From: a virus
Virus record (IMG/VR): IMGVR_UViG_3300049995_000179
Location: 1-38,737 of that record
Direction: 5' to 3' (one strand)
Length of the DNA: 38,737 nucleotides
Of this stretch, positions 1 to 7,401 are shown one piece after another. Numbering within the stretch: the stretch's first letter is position 1; every line of letters begins with the position of its first letter. Position numbers and translations under genes: made by a program. Under the pieces are notes generated by a model that worked only from the letters and a program-made list of their open reading frames with translations, had not been told where the DNA came from and searched no databases.

Positions 1-394
1 TTTTAGTAGGGATCTTGAGTAGACGTTTGACCGCGTCTTCGTCGAATGCGCCTATCCAGCAGGAACCGTATCCGAGGGTTGTGGCGGCCAGAACAATGTG
101 TTCCAAGGCTGTCATCGTGTCTTTTTCGCACCACTTTGCCGAGACGTCAGGATCACCAATCGCCACCACGATGACGGCAGCATCCTTAAGGAATGTTTGA
201 TCGTTTGCTGCTTCTGACAAAGACTTCTTTCGGTTCGAGTCTTGGACTACTACGAAACGCCAGGGTTGACGATTGGCTGCTGAAGGTGCCAGACGTGCAG
301 CCTCGAAGATAGTCTGTAACTTCTCCTCAGGGATGGGTTCTGGACTGTATTTTCTGATGCTTCTGCGAATCTTGATTGCTTCAAGAGCATCCAT
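1..394 (-). CDS. Nitroreductase family protein (C-terminus cut by window edge)
   Basis: Reading the minus strand from ATG at 394 gives an open frame running off the left edge (131 residues visible). It starts MDALEAIKIRRSIRKY and continues with LAPSAANRQPWRFVVVQD, the FMN-binding N-terminal signature of the nitroreductase/NADH-dehydrogenase-like fold; a later LGYGSCWIGAF segment fits the family's central region. Such enzymes bind FMN and reduce nitro groups, quinones or flavins with NAD(P)H; the substrate cannot be read from sequence. AAGGAAAG lies a few bases upstream of the start as a Shine-Dalgarno. It lies in the host flank, outside the provirus. Confidence 0.9.
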   Translation of the reverse strand, partial: MDALEAIKIRRSIRKYSPEPIPEEKLQTIFEAARLAPSAANRQPWRFVVVQDSNRKKSLSEAANDQTFLKDAAVIVVAIGDPDVSAKWCEKDTMTALEHIVLAATTLGYGSCWIGAFDEDAVKRLLKIPTK

Positions 395-557
395 TTTCGC
401 TTTCCTTCCTTGAGACGCAGTCTTTCATGGAAGTTATTATCTTTTCGTGCATTATTGGCTCAGAATGATATCCTTTTCAGTGAGACAGATTGGGAGTTGG
501 GCTATTGATTTCGGATTCACAATTCTTTTGAATTCAGAGTCGAATATTAGCGTTAGG

Positions 558-737
558 ATGACTATGAGGAAACATGCTTCTGAAAGGGTCCGTGGCAAGG
601 AAAAAGAGCCGACGTGTGGCTACTGTAAAGGTACTGGTCGCGATTTGTCACGGTCGCTTTGGGGCGAATTCGTATGCCCTGTGTGCGGTGGAACGGGAAA
701 ACGTGTAGCTAAACGCGTGCAAGCACCTCAATATTGA
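558..737 (+). CDS. Small DnaJ-type zinc-knuckle protein
   Basis: A short protein of about 59 residues whose middle carries CGYCKGTG and CPVCGGTG, two copies of the CxxCxGxG motif that binds zinc in the DnaJ cysteine-rich domain. No J domain or other domain is present. The open frame extends upstream to 447, but the N-terminal part looks non-coding, and ATG 558 (or 564) gives a compact basic protein. It may be a stand-alone zinc chaperone-like or nucleic-acid-binding protein; the function is unknown. Host flank. Confidence 0.6.
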   Translation: MTMRKHASERVRGKEKEPTCGYCKGTGRDLSRSLWGEFVCPVCGGTGKRVAKRVQAPQY

Positions 738-812
738 ATAGATAGGGTTTGCGCCATATTTTGCACCAAAATCTATTAAGAATACGTAAACATAGCTTTT
801 TGCGAGGTAGTT

Positions 813-1847
813 TTGTTGATCTCTGCAAGAGAGCTTCAGAGGAGAATAGACAGATTTCCAAGAGTTAGGCTTGTGAATTTGCCTACTCCGTTGCAGACGA
901 TGCCTCGTTTGACAAAAGCGTTGAATGGCCCGCAGTTGTGGATAAAGAGGGACGACTGTACGGGTTTAGCTTTTGGTGGCAACAAAGAAAGGAAAACGGA
1001 GTTCGCAATGGGAGATGCGTTGAGTAAAAAAGCTGACATTGTCATAACAGCCGGACCGGTTCAATCAAACCATTCACGTGCCACAGCGGCAGCTGCGAGT
1101 AGACTGGGCCTGAAAGCAATTCTAGTTTTGAGTGGTGAAGAACCGAAGACTTATGATGGAAATCTTCTCTTGGATTGGCTTCTGGGAGCTGAGATTCGGT
1201 TTCTCCACGGAAAAGTCAAGAAACTGGGCAGAGGGCAGTTTATGGAAGAGATAGCGGAGGATCTGAGGAAGAAAGGACATGTTCCCTACGTGATACCCGG
1301 TGGAGCTTCCTACCCTCCTGGAGCAATTGCCTATGCGAACGCTATGCTTGAACTGTTTAAGCAAGCACGACTTAACGACTTTGAAATTGACCACGTCGTT
1401 CACGCTGCTGGTTCAGGTGGGACACAGGCTGGACTAGTTTTGGCCAACAAAATCCTAGGATCAAAAGCCGACGTTGTGGGAATCTCTGCCGAACCAAACC
1501 TTAAAGATGAATTGGTCAAGAAGACAATTGAAATTGCAAATGCGACTGCCAAAACGTTACACGCCGGCGTTGCTGTGGATTCGGATGACGTAATTCTCAA
1601 CGAGGATTACGCTGGAGAGGCATATGATGTGCCGACTTCAGAAGCTCTGGATGCTATTAGCCTCGTCGCGAAGACTGAGGGGATACTGCTTGATCCCATC
1701 TACACTGGTAGAGCCATGGCTGGACTTATCGATCTCATAAGACGCTGCCTTTTTAGGAAAGACGACAATGTTGTCTTCTTGCACTCTGGAGGGACGCCAG
1801 CGCTTTTCCCGTACAAAAGCGAGTTCGCTCGGACCACTTATCGTTGA
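813..1847 (+). CDS. PLP-dependent ACC deaminase / D-cysteine desulfhydrase family enzyme
   Basis: A 344-residue protein of the fold-type II (tryptophan synthase beta) PLP superfamily. Near residues 45-60 it reads LWIKRDDCTGLAFGGNKERK, where the Lys in GGNKxRK is the PLP Schiff-base lysine; residues 80-95 have the AGPVQSNHSRATAAAA substrate-loop motif, and a glycine-rich AAGSGGTQAG phosphate-binding loop lies near 200. Length and motifs match 1-aminocyclopropane-1-carboxylate deaminase/D-cysteine desulfhydrase proteins, which release ammonia (and sulfide) from small amino acids; the actual substrate is unresolved. Start TTG 813 is chosen because GAGGT at 804-808 is a well-placed ribosome-binding site. 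Ends four bases into the upstream extension of the next open frame, but the next gene has its own promoter. Confidence 0.88.
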   Translation: MLISARELQRRIDRFPRVRLVNLPTPLQTMPRLTKALNGPQLWIKRDDCTGLAFGGNKERKTEFAMGDALSKKADIVITAGPVQSNHSRATAAAASRLGLKAILVLSGEEPKTYDGNLLLDWLLGAEIRFLHGKVKKLGRGQFMEEIAEDLRKKGHVPYVIPGGASYPPGAIAYANAMLELFKQARLNDFEIDHVVHAAGSGGTQAGLVLANKILGSKADVVGISAEPNLKDELVKKTIEIANATAKTLHAGVAVDSDDVILNEDYAGEAYDVPTSEALDAISLVAKTEGILLDPIYTGRAMAGLIDLIRRCLFRKDDNVVFLHSGGTPALFPYKSEFARTTYR

Positions 1848-1943
1848 CGCCCAGTGACTTTCTATTTTGCTGCCTACGAATCTCAGCGTATTTTAGGCGT
1901 TTTTGTCAGCAGCGGCTTGAATGCTGCACGAAATTGTGGAAAA

Positions 1944-1952
1944 GATTTATTA
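1944..1952 (+). promoter_or_regulatory. TATA box of the asparagine-synthetase-like gene
   Basis: GATTTATTA lies 25-35 bases before the GTG 1973/ATG 1982 start pair. That spacing gives transcription starting at or just before the start codon, the leaderless arrangement common in archaea. Confidence 0.5.
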
Positions 1953-1981
1953 GAGTGGAACTAGGATTGTCGGTGCGGGTC

Positions 1982-3028
1982 ATGGAGACCCAAATTAGCG
2001 AGATTCAAAAAACCGAAACAAACGGAAAACAAATTCGTCTTGACCTTTTGAAAACGACAAACAATAGGCACAGACTCCTGCCTGCACCGGAACTGCACGT
2101 AATTGTGAAGATCGAGTCGAGTCTGCTGAAAGGCGCCAGAGAATATTTCGAAAAACAAGGTTTCAGCGAAGTCGTAGTTCCACACATGACAAAGGCAACA
2201 GGTGCATGCGAAAACATCGCGACGATGTTCGAAATAGACTATTTCGGACCCAGGAGATATCTTAGCCAAACCGGACAACTCTATCTCGAAGTTCTGACAC
2301 CATTCCTAAAGAAAGTATGGTGTATCGGACCCAGCTTCCGCGCAGAATCCATGGTTGACGGACGACACTTGACCGAATTCACTCTGATCGAGCTGGAATT
2401 CACGGGAGACTTCGAACAACTCTTGCATCACATTGAAAGCGCAATATGCTCAATGATAGACTTAGCGCTCAAAGAAAGCATCGAAGAGCTCACTTTTCTC
2501 AACGCTGACATAGAAAGACTCAGAAGAGTCAAACAACCTTTCCAGAGAATGACATATACAAAAGCTGTCGAAATGCTCTCAGAGCTCGGAGTCCAATGGG
2601 GCGACGACCTCAAAAGTAATCACGAAAAACTGCTAGTCACTCTCACAGGAAATCAACCGCTTTTCATCACACACTACCCGAAGAACATAAAATTCTTTAA
2701 CATGAAAGAAGACGATGAGAACCCAGCAGTCGTCAACAGTGCAGACCTGCTTATGCCTTCAAGCGGCGAAGCAGTGGGCGCAGCAGAAAGAGAGTACAGA
2801 CACGAGAAACTCCGCGAGAGACTACTCAACTCATCGATGTTCAAACAGCTTGTCGAGAAAGGCGGAAGCATAGATGACTTCAAATGGTACCTCGAATTCT
2901 ACGAGAACAGTGGAGTCCCACACTCTGGATGCGGAATAGGACTGAACAGGATCACACAATTTGTGCTAGGAACTGACGACATAAGGGCAACGACGGCATT
3001 TCCGATGAACAGGGAGTCAATTCTGTAA
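1982..3028 (+). CDS. Archaeal asparagine synthetase-like AsnRS paralogue
   Basis: A 348-residue class II aminoacyl-tRNA-synthetase catalytic core with no N-terminal anticodon-binding OB domain. Class II motif 2 is seen as GPSFRAESMVDGRHLTEFT, motif 3 as SGCGIGLNRITQFVLG, and QTGQLYLEV precedes motif 2. This matches the archaeal AspRS/AsnRS-derived proteins that make asparagine from aspartate and ammonia (an AsnA-like reaction through aspartyl-adenylate) rather than charging tRNA. The open frame extends to 1844, but ATG 1982 (or GTG 1973) sits behind a TATA box and begins a conserved-looking N-terminus. A T-tract terminator follows. Last host gene before the provirus. Confidence 0.85.
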   Translation: METQISEIQKTETNGKQIRLDLLKTTNNRHRLLPAPELHVIVKIESSLLKGAREYFEKQGFSEVVVPHMTKATGACENIATMFEIDYFGPRRYLSQTGQLYLEVLTPFLKKVWCIGPSFRAESMVDGRHLTEFTLIELEFTGDFEQLLHHIESAICSMIDLALKESIEELTFLNADIERLRRVKQPFQRMTYTKAVEMLSELGVQWGDDLKSNHEKLLVTLTGNQPLFITHYPKNIKFFNMKEDDENPAVVNSADLLMPSSGEAVGAAEREYRHEKLRERLLNSSMFKQLVEKGGSIDDFKWYLEFYENSGVPHSGCGIGLNRITQFVLGTDDIRATTAFPMNRESIL

Positions 3029-3039
3029 AATCACATCCC

Positions 3040-3050
3040 TTTTTTCTTTT
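3040..3050 (+). terminator. Poly-T terminator
   Basis: CCCTTTTTTCTTTT begins 10 bases after the stop codon at 3028, typical of archaeal intrinsic termination. Confidence 0.55.
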
Positions 3051-3180
3051 CGTGTCCAATCTCGGATAAACCATTCGCATTCCATAGGCACACTTGTGAG
3101 AGTGCAGTTCAGAGGTTGAATGAGGCCCTAGGGGGTAGGGGTGTTTTGGTTGAAAAAACGCGAAAAAGCTGCGTATGCAA

Positions 3181-3205
3181 GGTGCGGGGGGTGGGACTTG
3201 AACCC
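3181..3205. repeat. attL core (25-bp copy of tRNA-Leu 3' end)
   Basis: Identical over 25 bp to 37991-38015. It covers the tRNA T-loop, the 3' half of the T-stem and the 3' acceptor strand on the minus strand. Sequences diverge directly on both sides (CAA before and TCATC after here; AAT and ACGAA at the other copy). No acceptor-stem partner lies nearby, so this is an integration remnant rather than a tRNA gene. Confidence 0.9.
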
Positions 3206-3214
3206 TCATCGAGG

Positions 3215-3228
3215 TGGCGATATCGCCA
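3215..3228. promoter_or_regulatory. 14-bp perfect palindrome inside attL arm
   Basis: TGGCGATATCGCCA lies 10 bases inside the left core on the viral side. Its position would suit an arm-type site for the integrase or an excision factor, or a small hairpin; there is no direct evidence of function. Confidence 0.35.
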
Positions 3229-3340
3229 GCTAAGCGTTTTCTCCGCAGCTTCTTTCCCTTTTTTTCCCAAGCTGGAACTCGGCGCCTGCTAGGTGCTGTA
3301 TTTGACAAGAGGTCGTGGAAGTCAAAATTCTTGTGTTCGG

Positions 3341-4192
3341 ATGTCAAAAGTCAAATTTGACTTCAGTACTGTTCGGACTCGTGTTATTCCGATTTTGAAG
3401 CGGGTTGAGGTTGAAGACTACCCTGCGAAGATTGGTCGTATTTATGGTTGGAGCAGGCAGCATGTTACCTATTACCTGAATAAGCTCGAAAAATGCGGTC
3501 TTGTGAAGCGGCAGGTGCGCAGCCGAGCCGTTTTCTATCACCTGACGGGTCGAGGTAAAACTTTTCTCGTATCATGTGAGGACGTCGTCTTCGGTAGCGG
3601 TGTATATCGGCTTGACAGATGCCAAGTGCGCTTTGCGATTGTGGCTGAGGGTTGTTTGCCGGTTGATTTTAGGCGTGTTGAGATGGTGAATTGGACTGCG
3701 TTGTTGGGGTTGGAGTTGGGTGTGTATGTGAGGCATACGACGCGAAGTTGGATTGTGCATGTGGAGACTTTGTATGGGAAGCATCCTGGTGAGTTGTTTG
3801 TTTTGGCGAAGAATTTGGCTGACAGGGTTGCTAAAAGTTTGATGATGAAATACGGTTGCAGGCTGAATGATGGAGAGATTTGCAGAGGCTACGAGTTGAA
3901 GGTTGACGATCCAGTAGCTAGGTTGTTGAGCAGGTATTTCTGTGTGAGTACGCCGGAGAGGAAGATTGATCACAGTCCAGGCATCGATCAGGGTGAGCTT
4001 GAGCATTTCAGCAGGGACGCTGCGGTTGAGTATCTGCTCATGCCGGAGCGTGTGAAGAAGTTGGAGGGTCAGCTTCAGGCTTTGCATGTGGATCTTGAGG
4101 AGCTCACTGGGGCTCTGAAGAAATTGTTCAGTGTAGAGGGCTCGGATCAATTTGGACCTGAGCAGAGGAGGTTGCAGGATTATGTTTCTTAG
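3341..4192 (+). CDS. Winged-helix DNA-binding protein at left provirus end
   Basis: A protein of 283 residues from ATG 3341. Residues about 20-70 form a winged helix (VEDYPAKIGRIYGWSRQHVT, then YYLNKLEKCGLVKRQ and a wing ending in FYHLTGRG). The middle is unrecognised, and the last 60 residues (MPERVKKLEGQLQALHVDL and beyond) look like a coiled coil that could mediate dimerisation. The first codons overlap a 16-bp palindrome, suggesting autoregulation. Its place next to attL, away from the virion operon, suggests a lysogeny regulator or replication initiator; it cannot be told which. The coding strand is strikingly rich in G and T. Confidence 0.75.
   Translation: MSKVKFDFSTVRTRVIPILKRVEVEDYPAKIGRIYGWSRQHVTYYLNKLEKCGLVKRQVRSRAVFYHLTGRGKTFLVSCEDVVFGSGVYRLDRCQVRFAIVAEGCLPVDFRRVEMVNWTALLGLELGVYVRHTTRSWIVHVETLYGKHPGELFVLAKNLADRVAKSLMMKYGCRLNDGEICRGYELKVDDPVARLLSRYFCVSTPERKIDHSPGIDQGELEHFSRDAAVEYLLMPERVKKLEGQLQALHVDLEELTGALKKLFSVEGSDQFGPEQRRLQDYVS
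3348..3363. promoter_or_regulatory. Palindromic operator overlapping the start of the left regulator
   Basis: AAGTCAAATTTGACTT is a perfect 16-bp palindrome in codons 3-8 of the downstream gene. Related half-sites occur upstream: GAAGTCAAAATTC near 3319 and TTTGAC near 3300. The cluster looks like a multi-site operator for a dimeric winged-helix protein, possibly the product of this gene. Confidence 0.45.
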
Positions 4193-4362
4193 TTCCTTTT
4201 TGGCAGCGAAACTGTGTTCAAATGTCATTTTGAGCGTTGACTCGGACTATGGGAAAAGTCCATGCTTTTCACGATGTGTTGGTTTGAGCTCTGCTGATGT
4301 AGATGGTATGAGCTCACCTTTCACAGTTCTGCACATTGAGGATATCTAGGTTTGAACGTTGT

Positions 4363-4836
4363 ATGATGGAAGTCAGGGAGAAAACGCGTTCAAAAGGTCG
4401 CAGTCAGGCTGAAAAAGTGGGGCGTTTGAAGTATAATCAGCAGCTTTTGAAACGAGCCCTACGTGATCTTGAGGAAGTCAAGCTTATGCAGCGTACTATT
4501 CTTGCTGGGTTGAAGGGGATGTTTCATTTTGAGAAGCCTATGATTCAGAAAATTGTCTGCGTTGATGAAGTGGATCTCCTGATATTGGATTGCTTGTATG
4601 AGGCAGGAAATGCTGGGCTACTCCCGAGTGAGTTGGCTACTAAGCTGACCGAGTTTAGGATTCGTCGACATCAGGTCAGCCGAAGGGTTGTAAGGATGAA
4701 CAAGCGGTTGGAGAAAGAGATTGGGGAGAAGCTTGTTGAGAAGCGGGGTTGGCATTGGGCTTTAACGAGTTTCACTTTTGAGTCGTGGGGAGATTCTGAG
4801 CGCAATGTTAGAGAGGAAATAAGCGAGGGAGACTAG
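4363..4836 (+). CDS. Winged-helix protein with N-terminal coiled coil
   Basis: About 157 residues from ATG 4363; an in-frame TTG at 4336 would add nine residues. The N-terminal third is basic and helical (LLKRALRDLEEVKLMQRTIL). From residue 75 there is a winged-helix domain: VDLLILDCLYEAGNAGLLPS, then KLTEFRIRRHQVSRRVVRMN as the recognition-helix region and a wing with RGWHWALT. It probably binds DNA and regulates the neighbouring viral genes; the target is unknown. It follows the left regulator in the same orientation after a 170-base gap in which no other gene is supported. Confidence 0.65.
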   Translation: MMEVREKTRSKGRSQAEKVGRLKYNQQLLKRALRDLEEVKLMQRTILAGLKGMFHFEKPMIQKIVCVDEVDLLILDCLYEAGNAGLLPSELATKLTEFRIRRHQVSRRVVRMNKRLEKEIGEKLVEKRGWHWALTSFTFESWGDSERNVREEISEGD

Positions 4837-4968
4837 CGGCCTATTTCTTTTTCACTAGGATTGGAATGAGCGAGCGCTACGCTGAGATGAAGATGAGCGA
4901 TGCGTCGATCGATCGCAGCGCACGCGTTTTTTTTTCAGCGGAAGAGCACCACGAAGCTTTCGAATAAT

Positions 4969-4976
4969 CATATAAG
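4969..4976 (+). promoter_or_regulatory. TATA box of the beta-propeller gene
   Basis: CATATAAG is centred about 30 bases upstream of ATG 5003, which would give a leaderless transcript. The upstream gene ends in its own T-rich stretch at 4841-4852. Confidence 0.5.
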
Positions 4977-5002
4977 TGTCCTTTCAGGTATAGATTGGTC
5001 AA

Positions 5003-6364
5003 ATGCTGATGGCGGGATGGATCATGAAAAGAGTATGTGTAATCTTTTTAGCATTGCTTCTTTCCGCTATTCTGGTTGCGTCGTTAAGCAGTCAAGCGGT
5101 CAAGGCTGACCCTTCCATTATGCAGTGGAGCAAGACCTACGGAGGACCAAACGAGGATATGGCGCATGCTTTGGTGCAGACGAGTGATGGTGGATACGCA
5201 TTAGCAGGCAGCACATATTCTTTTGGCGCTGGCGCCTATGATTCTTACTTGGTAAAGACCGATGCCTCAGGCAACATGATGTGGAGCAAGACCTACGGAG
5301 GACCAAACGAGGATATGGCGCGTGCTTTGGTGCAGACGAGTGATGGTGGATACGCTCTAGCAGGCGGGACGCAGTCTTTTGGTTCTGGCGCCTATGATTT
5401 TTGGCTGGTAAAAACTGACGCGTCTGGCAATTTGCAGTGGAACAGGACCTACGGAGGACATAAAAATGATGCAGCGTCTGCGTTGGTACAGACGCGTGAT
5501 GGCGGATACGCATTGGCAGGCTACAAGGATTTCTTTGGCACTGACAGCGGTTATTGGTGGTTGGTAAAAACTGACGCAGTTGGCAGCGCACAATGGAATA
5601 GGACTTACGGAGGACCAAACCCTGGTAGTCCGTCTGCTTTGGTGCAGACGACGGATGGAGGATACGCATTAGCAGGCAGCGTATATTCTTTTGATGCTGG
5701 CGCCTATGATTTTTGGCTGGTAAAAACTGACGCGTCTGGCAATTTGCAGTGGAGCAGGACCTATGATCACACACACGGGTCAATCAATCGCGATGATAGA
5801 GCGACTGCTTTGGTGCAGACGAGTGACGGCGGATACGCACTAGCAGGCATTACAGATTTGGCTTCTCACAAAGATTTTTGGCTGGTAAAAACCAACACAG
5901 TTGGCTCCGTACAGTGGGAAGAGAACTACGGAGTGGAGGAATGGTCTGATATCCTCGATATTATTATCTATTACGATGATGTGGCGTATGCTTTGGTGCA
6001 GACGAGTGACGGCGGATACGCACTAGCAGGCTACACACATTCTAACCTCTCTCCCTACGCCTGGGATTCTTACCTGATTAAAACCAACGCAACTGGCGGA
6101 TCCGGGTGGGGCAGGACGTATGGAGGAACAGATGTTGAATATGCGTATGCTTTGGTGCAGACGAGTGACGGCGGATACGCACTAGCAGGCTACACAGAGT
6201 CTTTTGGTACTGGCGGCGCTGATTTTTGGCTCGTAAAAACCGACGCAAGTGGCATTCCGGAGTTTCTATCACCTATGATTCTTGCCGCCTTGCTCGTTGC
6301 AGCCTCGTCGGCAGTGATTCTGGCAAAGAGGAAGTTTCGAAGAAGTCCAAGAAAACCCTATTAG
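5003..6364 (+). CDS. Secreted, membrane-anchored beta-propeller-like repeat protein
   Basis: 453 residues. A hydrophobic signal segment (MKRVCVIFLALLLSAILVAS) starts at internal Met 8 and ends near a likely cleavage site, QAVKADPS. Seven repeats of about 50 residues follow, each built on ALVQTSDGGYALAG plus a DFWLVKTDASGN-like strand and a WxxTYGG strand, as expected for a seven-bladed beta propeller. The C-terminus has a transmembrane helix (MILAALLVAASSAVILA) and a basic tail KRKFRRSPRKPY, so the protein should sit outside the cell anchored in the membrane. It lies outside the virion operon with its own promoter, suggesting expression in the lysogen, for example in surface modification or exclusion of related viruses; that role is inference. 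ATG 5024 is the alternative start. Confidence 0.8.
   Translation: MLMAGWIMKRVCVIFLALLLSAILVASLSSQAVKADPSIMQWSKTYGGPNEDMAHALVQTSDGGYALAGSTYSFGAGAYDSYLVKTDASGNMMWSKTYGGPNEDMARALVQTSDGGYALAGGTQSFGSGAYDFWLVKTDASGNLQWNRTYGGHKNDAASALVQTRDGGYALAGYKDFFGTDSGYWWLVKTDAVGSAQWNRTYGGPNPGSPSALVQTTDGGYALAGSVYSFDAGAYDFWLVKTDASGNLQWSRTYDHTHGSINRDDRATALVQTSDGGYALAGITDLASHKDFWLVKTNTVGSVQWEENYGVEEWSDILDIIIYYDDVAYALVQTSDGGYALAGYTHSNLSPYAWDSYLIKTNATGGSGWGRTYGGTDVEYAYALVQTSDGGYALAGYTESFGTGGADFWLVKTDASGIPEFLSPMILAALLVAASSAVILAKRKFRRSPRKPY
5126..6240 (+). repeat. Seven tandem in-gene repeats (about 150-190 bp)
   Basis: The nucleotide copies are very similar: the block from 5126 and the block from 5282 are offset by 156 bases (52 codons) and nearly identical for more than 70 bases. 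The shorter core GGTGCAGACGAGTGA recurs in most copies. Low nucleotide divergence implies recent expansion or gene conversion. Confidence 0.85.
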
Positions 6365-6440
6365 CACGCGCGCTCTCCTGCAGTAAAGGCTCTGATCACA
6401 TGGCTTTGGAAAAACGCGGACTTCTCCCGCATCTTCCCTC

Positions 6441-6446
6441 TTTTTT
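6441..6446 (+). terminator. T-tract between convergent genes
   Basis: CCCTCTTTTTTC lies between the stop of the propeller gene (6364) and the end of the convergent minus-strand regulator. GCGCGC-rich inverted segments flank it at about 6365-6372 and 6450-6460. Confidence 0.35.
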
Positions 6447-6464
6447 CATTAGCGCGCGCTACTA

Positions 6465-6734
6465 TCAATTGACGGGGAAAAGCTTGTTGCATGCCCGATA
6501 GTGGCTTAGGAATTCGCGGCCTCTTTCTGTGATGCTGGCTTTGAAGCGTTTCCTGCCTTTCGGTTCTAGACTTATTAATCCGTTCTCAAGCATCGCTTGC
6601 AAGAAGCGATAAGACACTCCGACTTTGCCGAATATTCTGGTTGGGGCAGTATCGGGTTTCTGAACGACTACTTCAAGTACCTGAGCTGCGATGTCTTTCC
6701 TGCCCCTTACCAAAACTATCGTTGAGAGTGTCAC
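6465..6734 (-). CDS. Winged-helix transcriptional regulator
   Basis: 89 residues with the archaeal single-domain winged-helix pattern: helix one DIAAQVLEVVVQ, recognition region APTRIFGKVGVSYRFLQAML, then ENGLISLEPKGRKRFKASIT as the wing and a final ERGREFLSHY helix. This resembles small archaeal wHTH regulators (COG3432-like). The start is GTG 6734, since a stop codon lies directly upstream in frame. It is divergent from the virion operon and shares its intergenic control region, so it is the best candidate for a repressor or activator of the late genes. Confidence 0.75.
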   Translation of the reverse strand: MTLSTIVLVRGRKDIAAQVLEVVVQKPDTAPTRIFGKVGVSYRFLQAMLENGLISLEPKGRKRFKASITERGREFLSHYRACNKLFPVN

Positions 6735-6750
6735 TCAACATCATATATTA
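6721..6750. promoter_or_regulatory. Divergent promoter with inverted repeat
   Basis: A symmetric TATA-like element CATATATTA at 6742-6750 can serve either strand. An inverted repeat (GTTGAG...CTCAAC, 6721-6739) overlaps the start codon of the minus-strand regulator and could be its operator. The virion operon begins about 120 bases downstream on the plus strand. A 25-codon frame at 6802-6879 was seen but is too short to support. Confidence 0.45.
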
Positions 6751-6868
6751 CCTTTATTGATTTTCGATATCTAGAAGCGAACAGTAATGTTCTTTTTGCA
6801 GATGCAACCCAGATCTAAGCGGATTGCGGATTTTGCCGCCGTTGAGTGGCGTTTAGAGTTGACTTTTC

Positions 6869-7093
6869 ATGGTTCATAAAAGAAGTAAGGATAGTCTTCA
6901 GAGGCGTCAGATTCGAGCTTTGATTTTTGCCAGCTGTTACCAAGATCTAAATCGATGTGAAAGCGTTTGCAGAGTATCTCGCAGTGAGATTTTGGGATCT
7001 TTGACTGGAAGCGTTGAGGTCGGCAATGTTCCGGACATCGAGAAAGGCGAGGTCCTGGTTGATTCTCGCGGGCAAGGGAGCTTTCAACGGTGA
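6869..7093 (+). CDS. Small protein opening the virion operon
   Basis: 74 residues, basic N-terminus (VHKRSKDSLQRRQIRALIFA) followed by a possible helix-turn-helix (CESVCRVSRSEILGSL). No family is recognised. Its stop codon overlaps the GTG start of the next gene, so it is translationally coupled to the putative small terminase. It may be a DNA-binding packaging or late-regulatory protein. Confidence 0.5.
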   Translation: MVHKRSKDSLQRRQIRALIFASCYQDLNRCESVCRVSRSEILGSLTGSVEVGNVPDIEKGEVLVDSRGQGSFQR

Positions 7094-7401
7094 AAAAAAG
7101 TAACTTTATTTTTTCCCAATTCTACCGCACGTTTTCAAGAATCACGAGGAAAGTTCGGGAGGAAGATTTCTGCGCTGCCGAGTCATATGCAGCTCGGGAC
7201 GCTTTGTGCAGATATCTTGCGGCTGAGGCCTATGGGCTCGCCAAGAAGTTCGCTGAAGAAGAGGAAGAAAAAATCAGCTTGCAGTACATGAAGTTGGCTG
7301 CGAAGCTTCTGGGCTTGAGTCTGCGGCCTAAGAAGTTATGTGATCTTGACGAGATCAAACGAGCCCTGGACAAGTTGAAGGCAGAGAAGGCGAGTTCGTG
7401 A
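7090..7401 (+). CDS. Putative terminase small subunit
   Basis: 103 residues, mostly helical, with an acidic central stretch (AKKFAEEEEEKISLQYMKLA). It starts at GTG 7090 overlapping the previous stop, and its stop overlaps the GTG start of the large terminase. Assignment as small terminase (DNA recognition during packaging) rests on this position and size, not on a recognised motif; it could instead be another packaging accessory protein. Confidence 0.5.
   Translation: MKKSNFIFSQFYRTFSRITRKVREEDFCAAESYAARDALCRYLAAEAYGLAKKFAEEEEEKISLQYMKLAAKLLGLSLRPKKLCDLDEIKRALDKLKAEKASS

Noticed and set aside
3181-3300. Second tRNA gene on the minus strand at the left repeat
   Set aside because: The T-arm and 3' acceptor match, but no GCGGGGG acceptor partner exists upstream on that strand and the T-stem has a mismatch beyond the core. 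It is better explained as the att copy.
4152-4349. 65-codon plus-strand frame between the two left regulators
   Set aside because: Half of it overlaps the preceding gene and the rest lacks protein-like patterns.
5118-5783. Long minus-strand frame of 221 codons inside the propeller gene
   Set aside because: Cys/Arg/His-rich product is an antisense shadow created by the in-gene repeats.
5126-6240. CRISPR-like regular repeats
   Set aside because: Repeats are in-frame multiples of three within a coding region, about 150 bp long and without unique short spacers.
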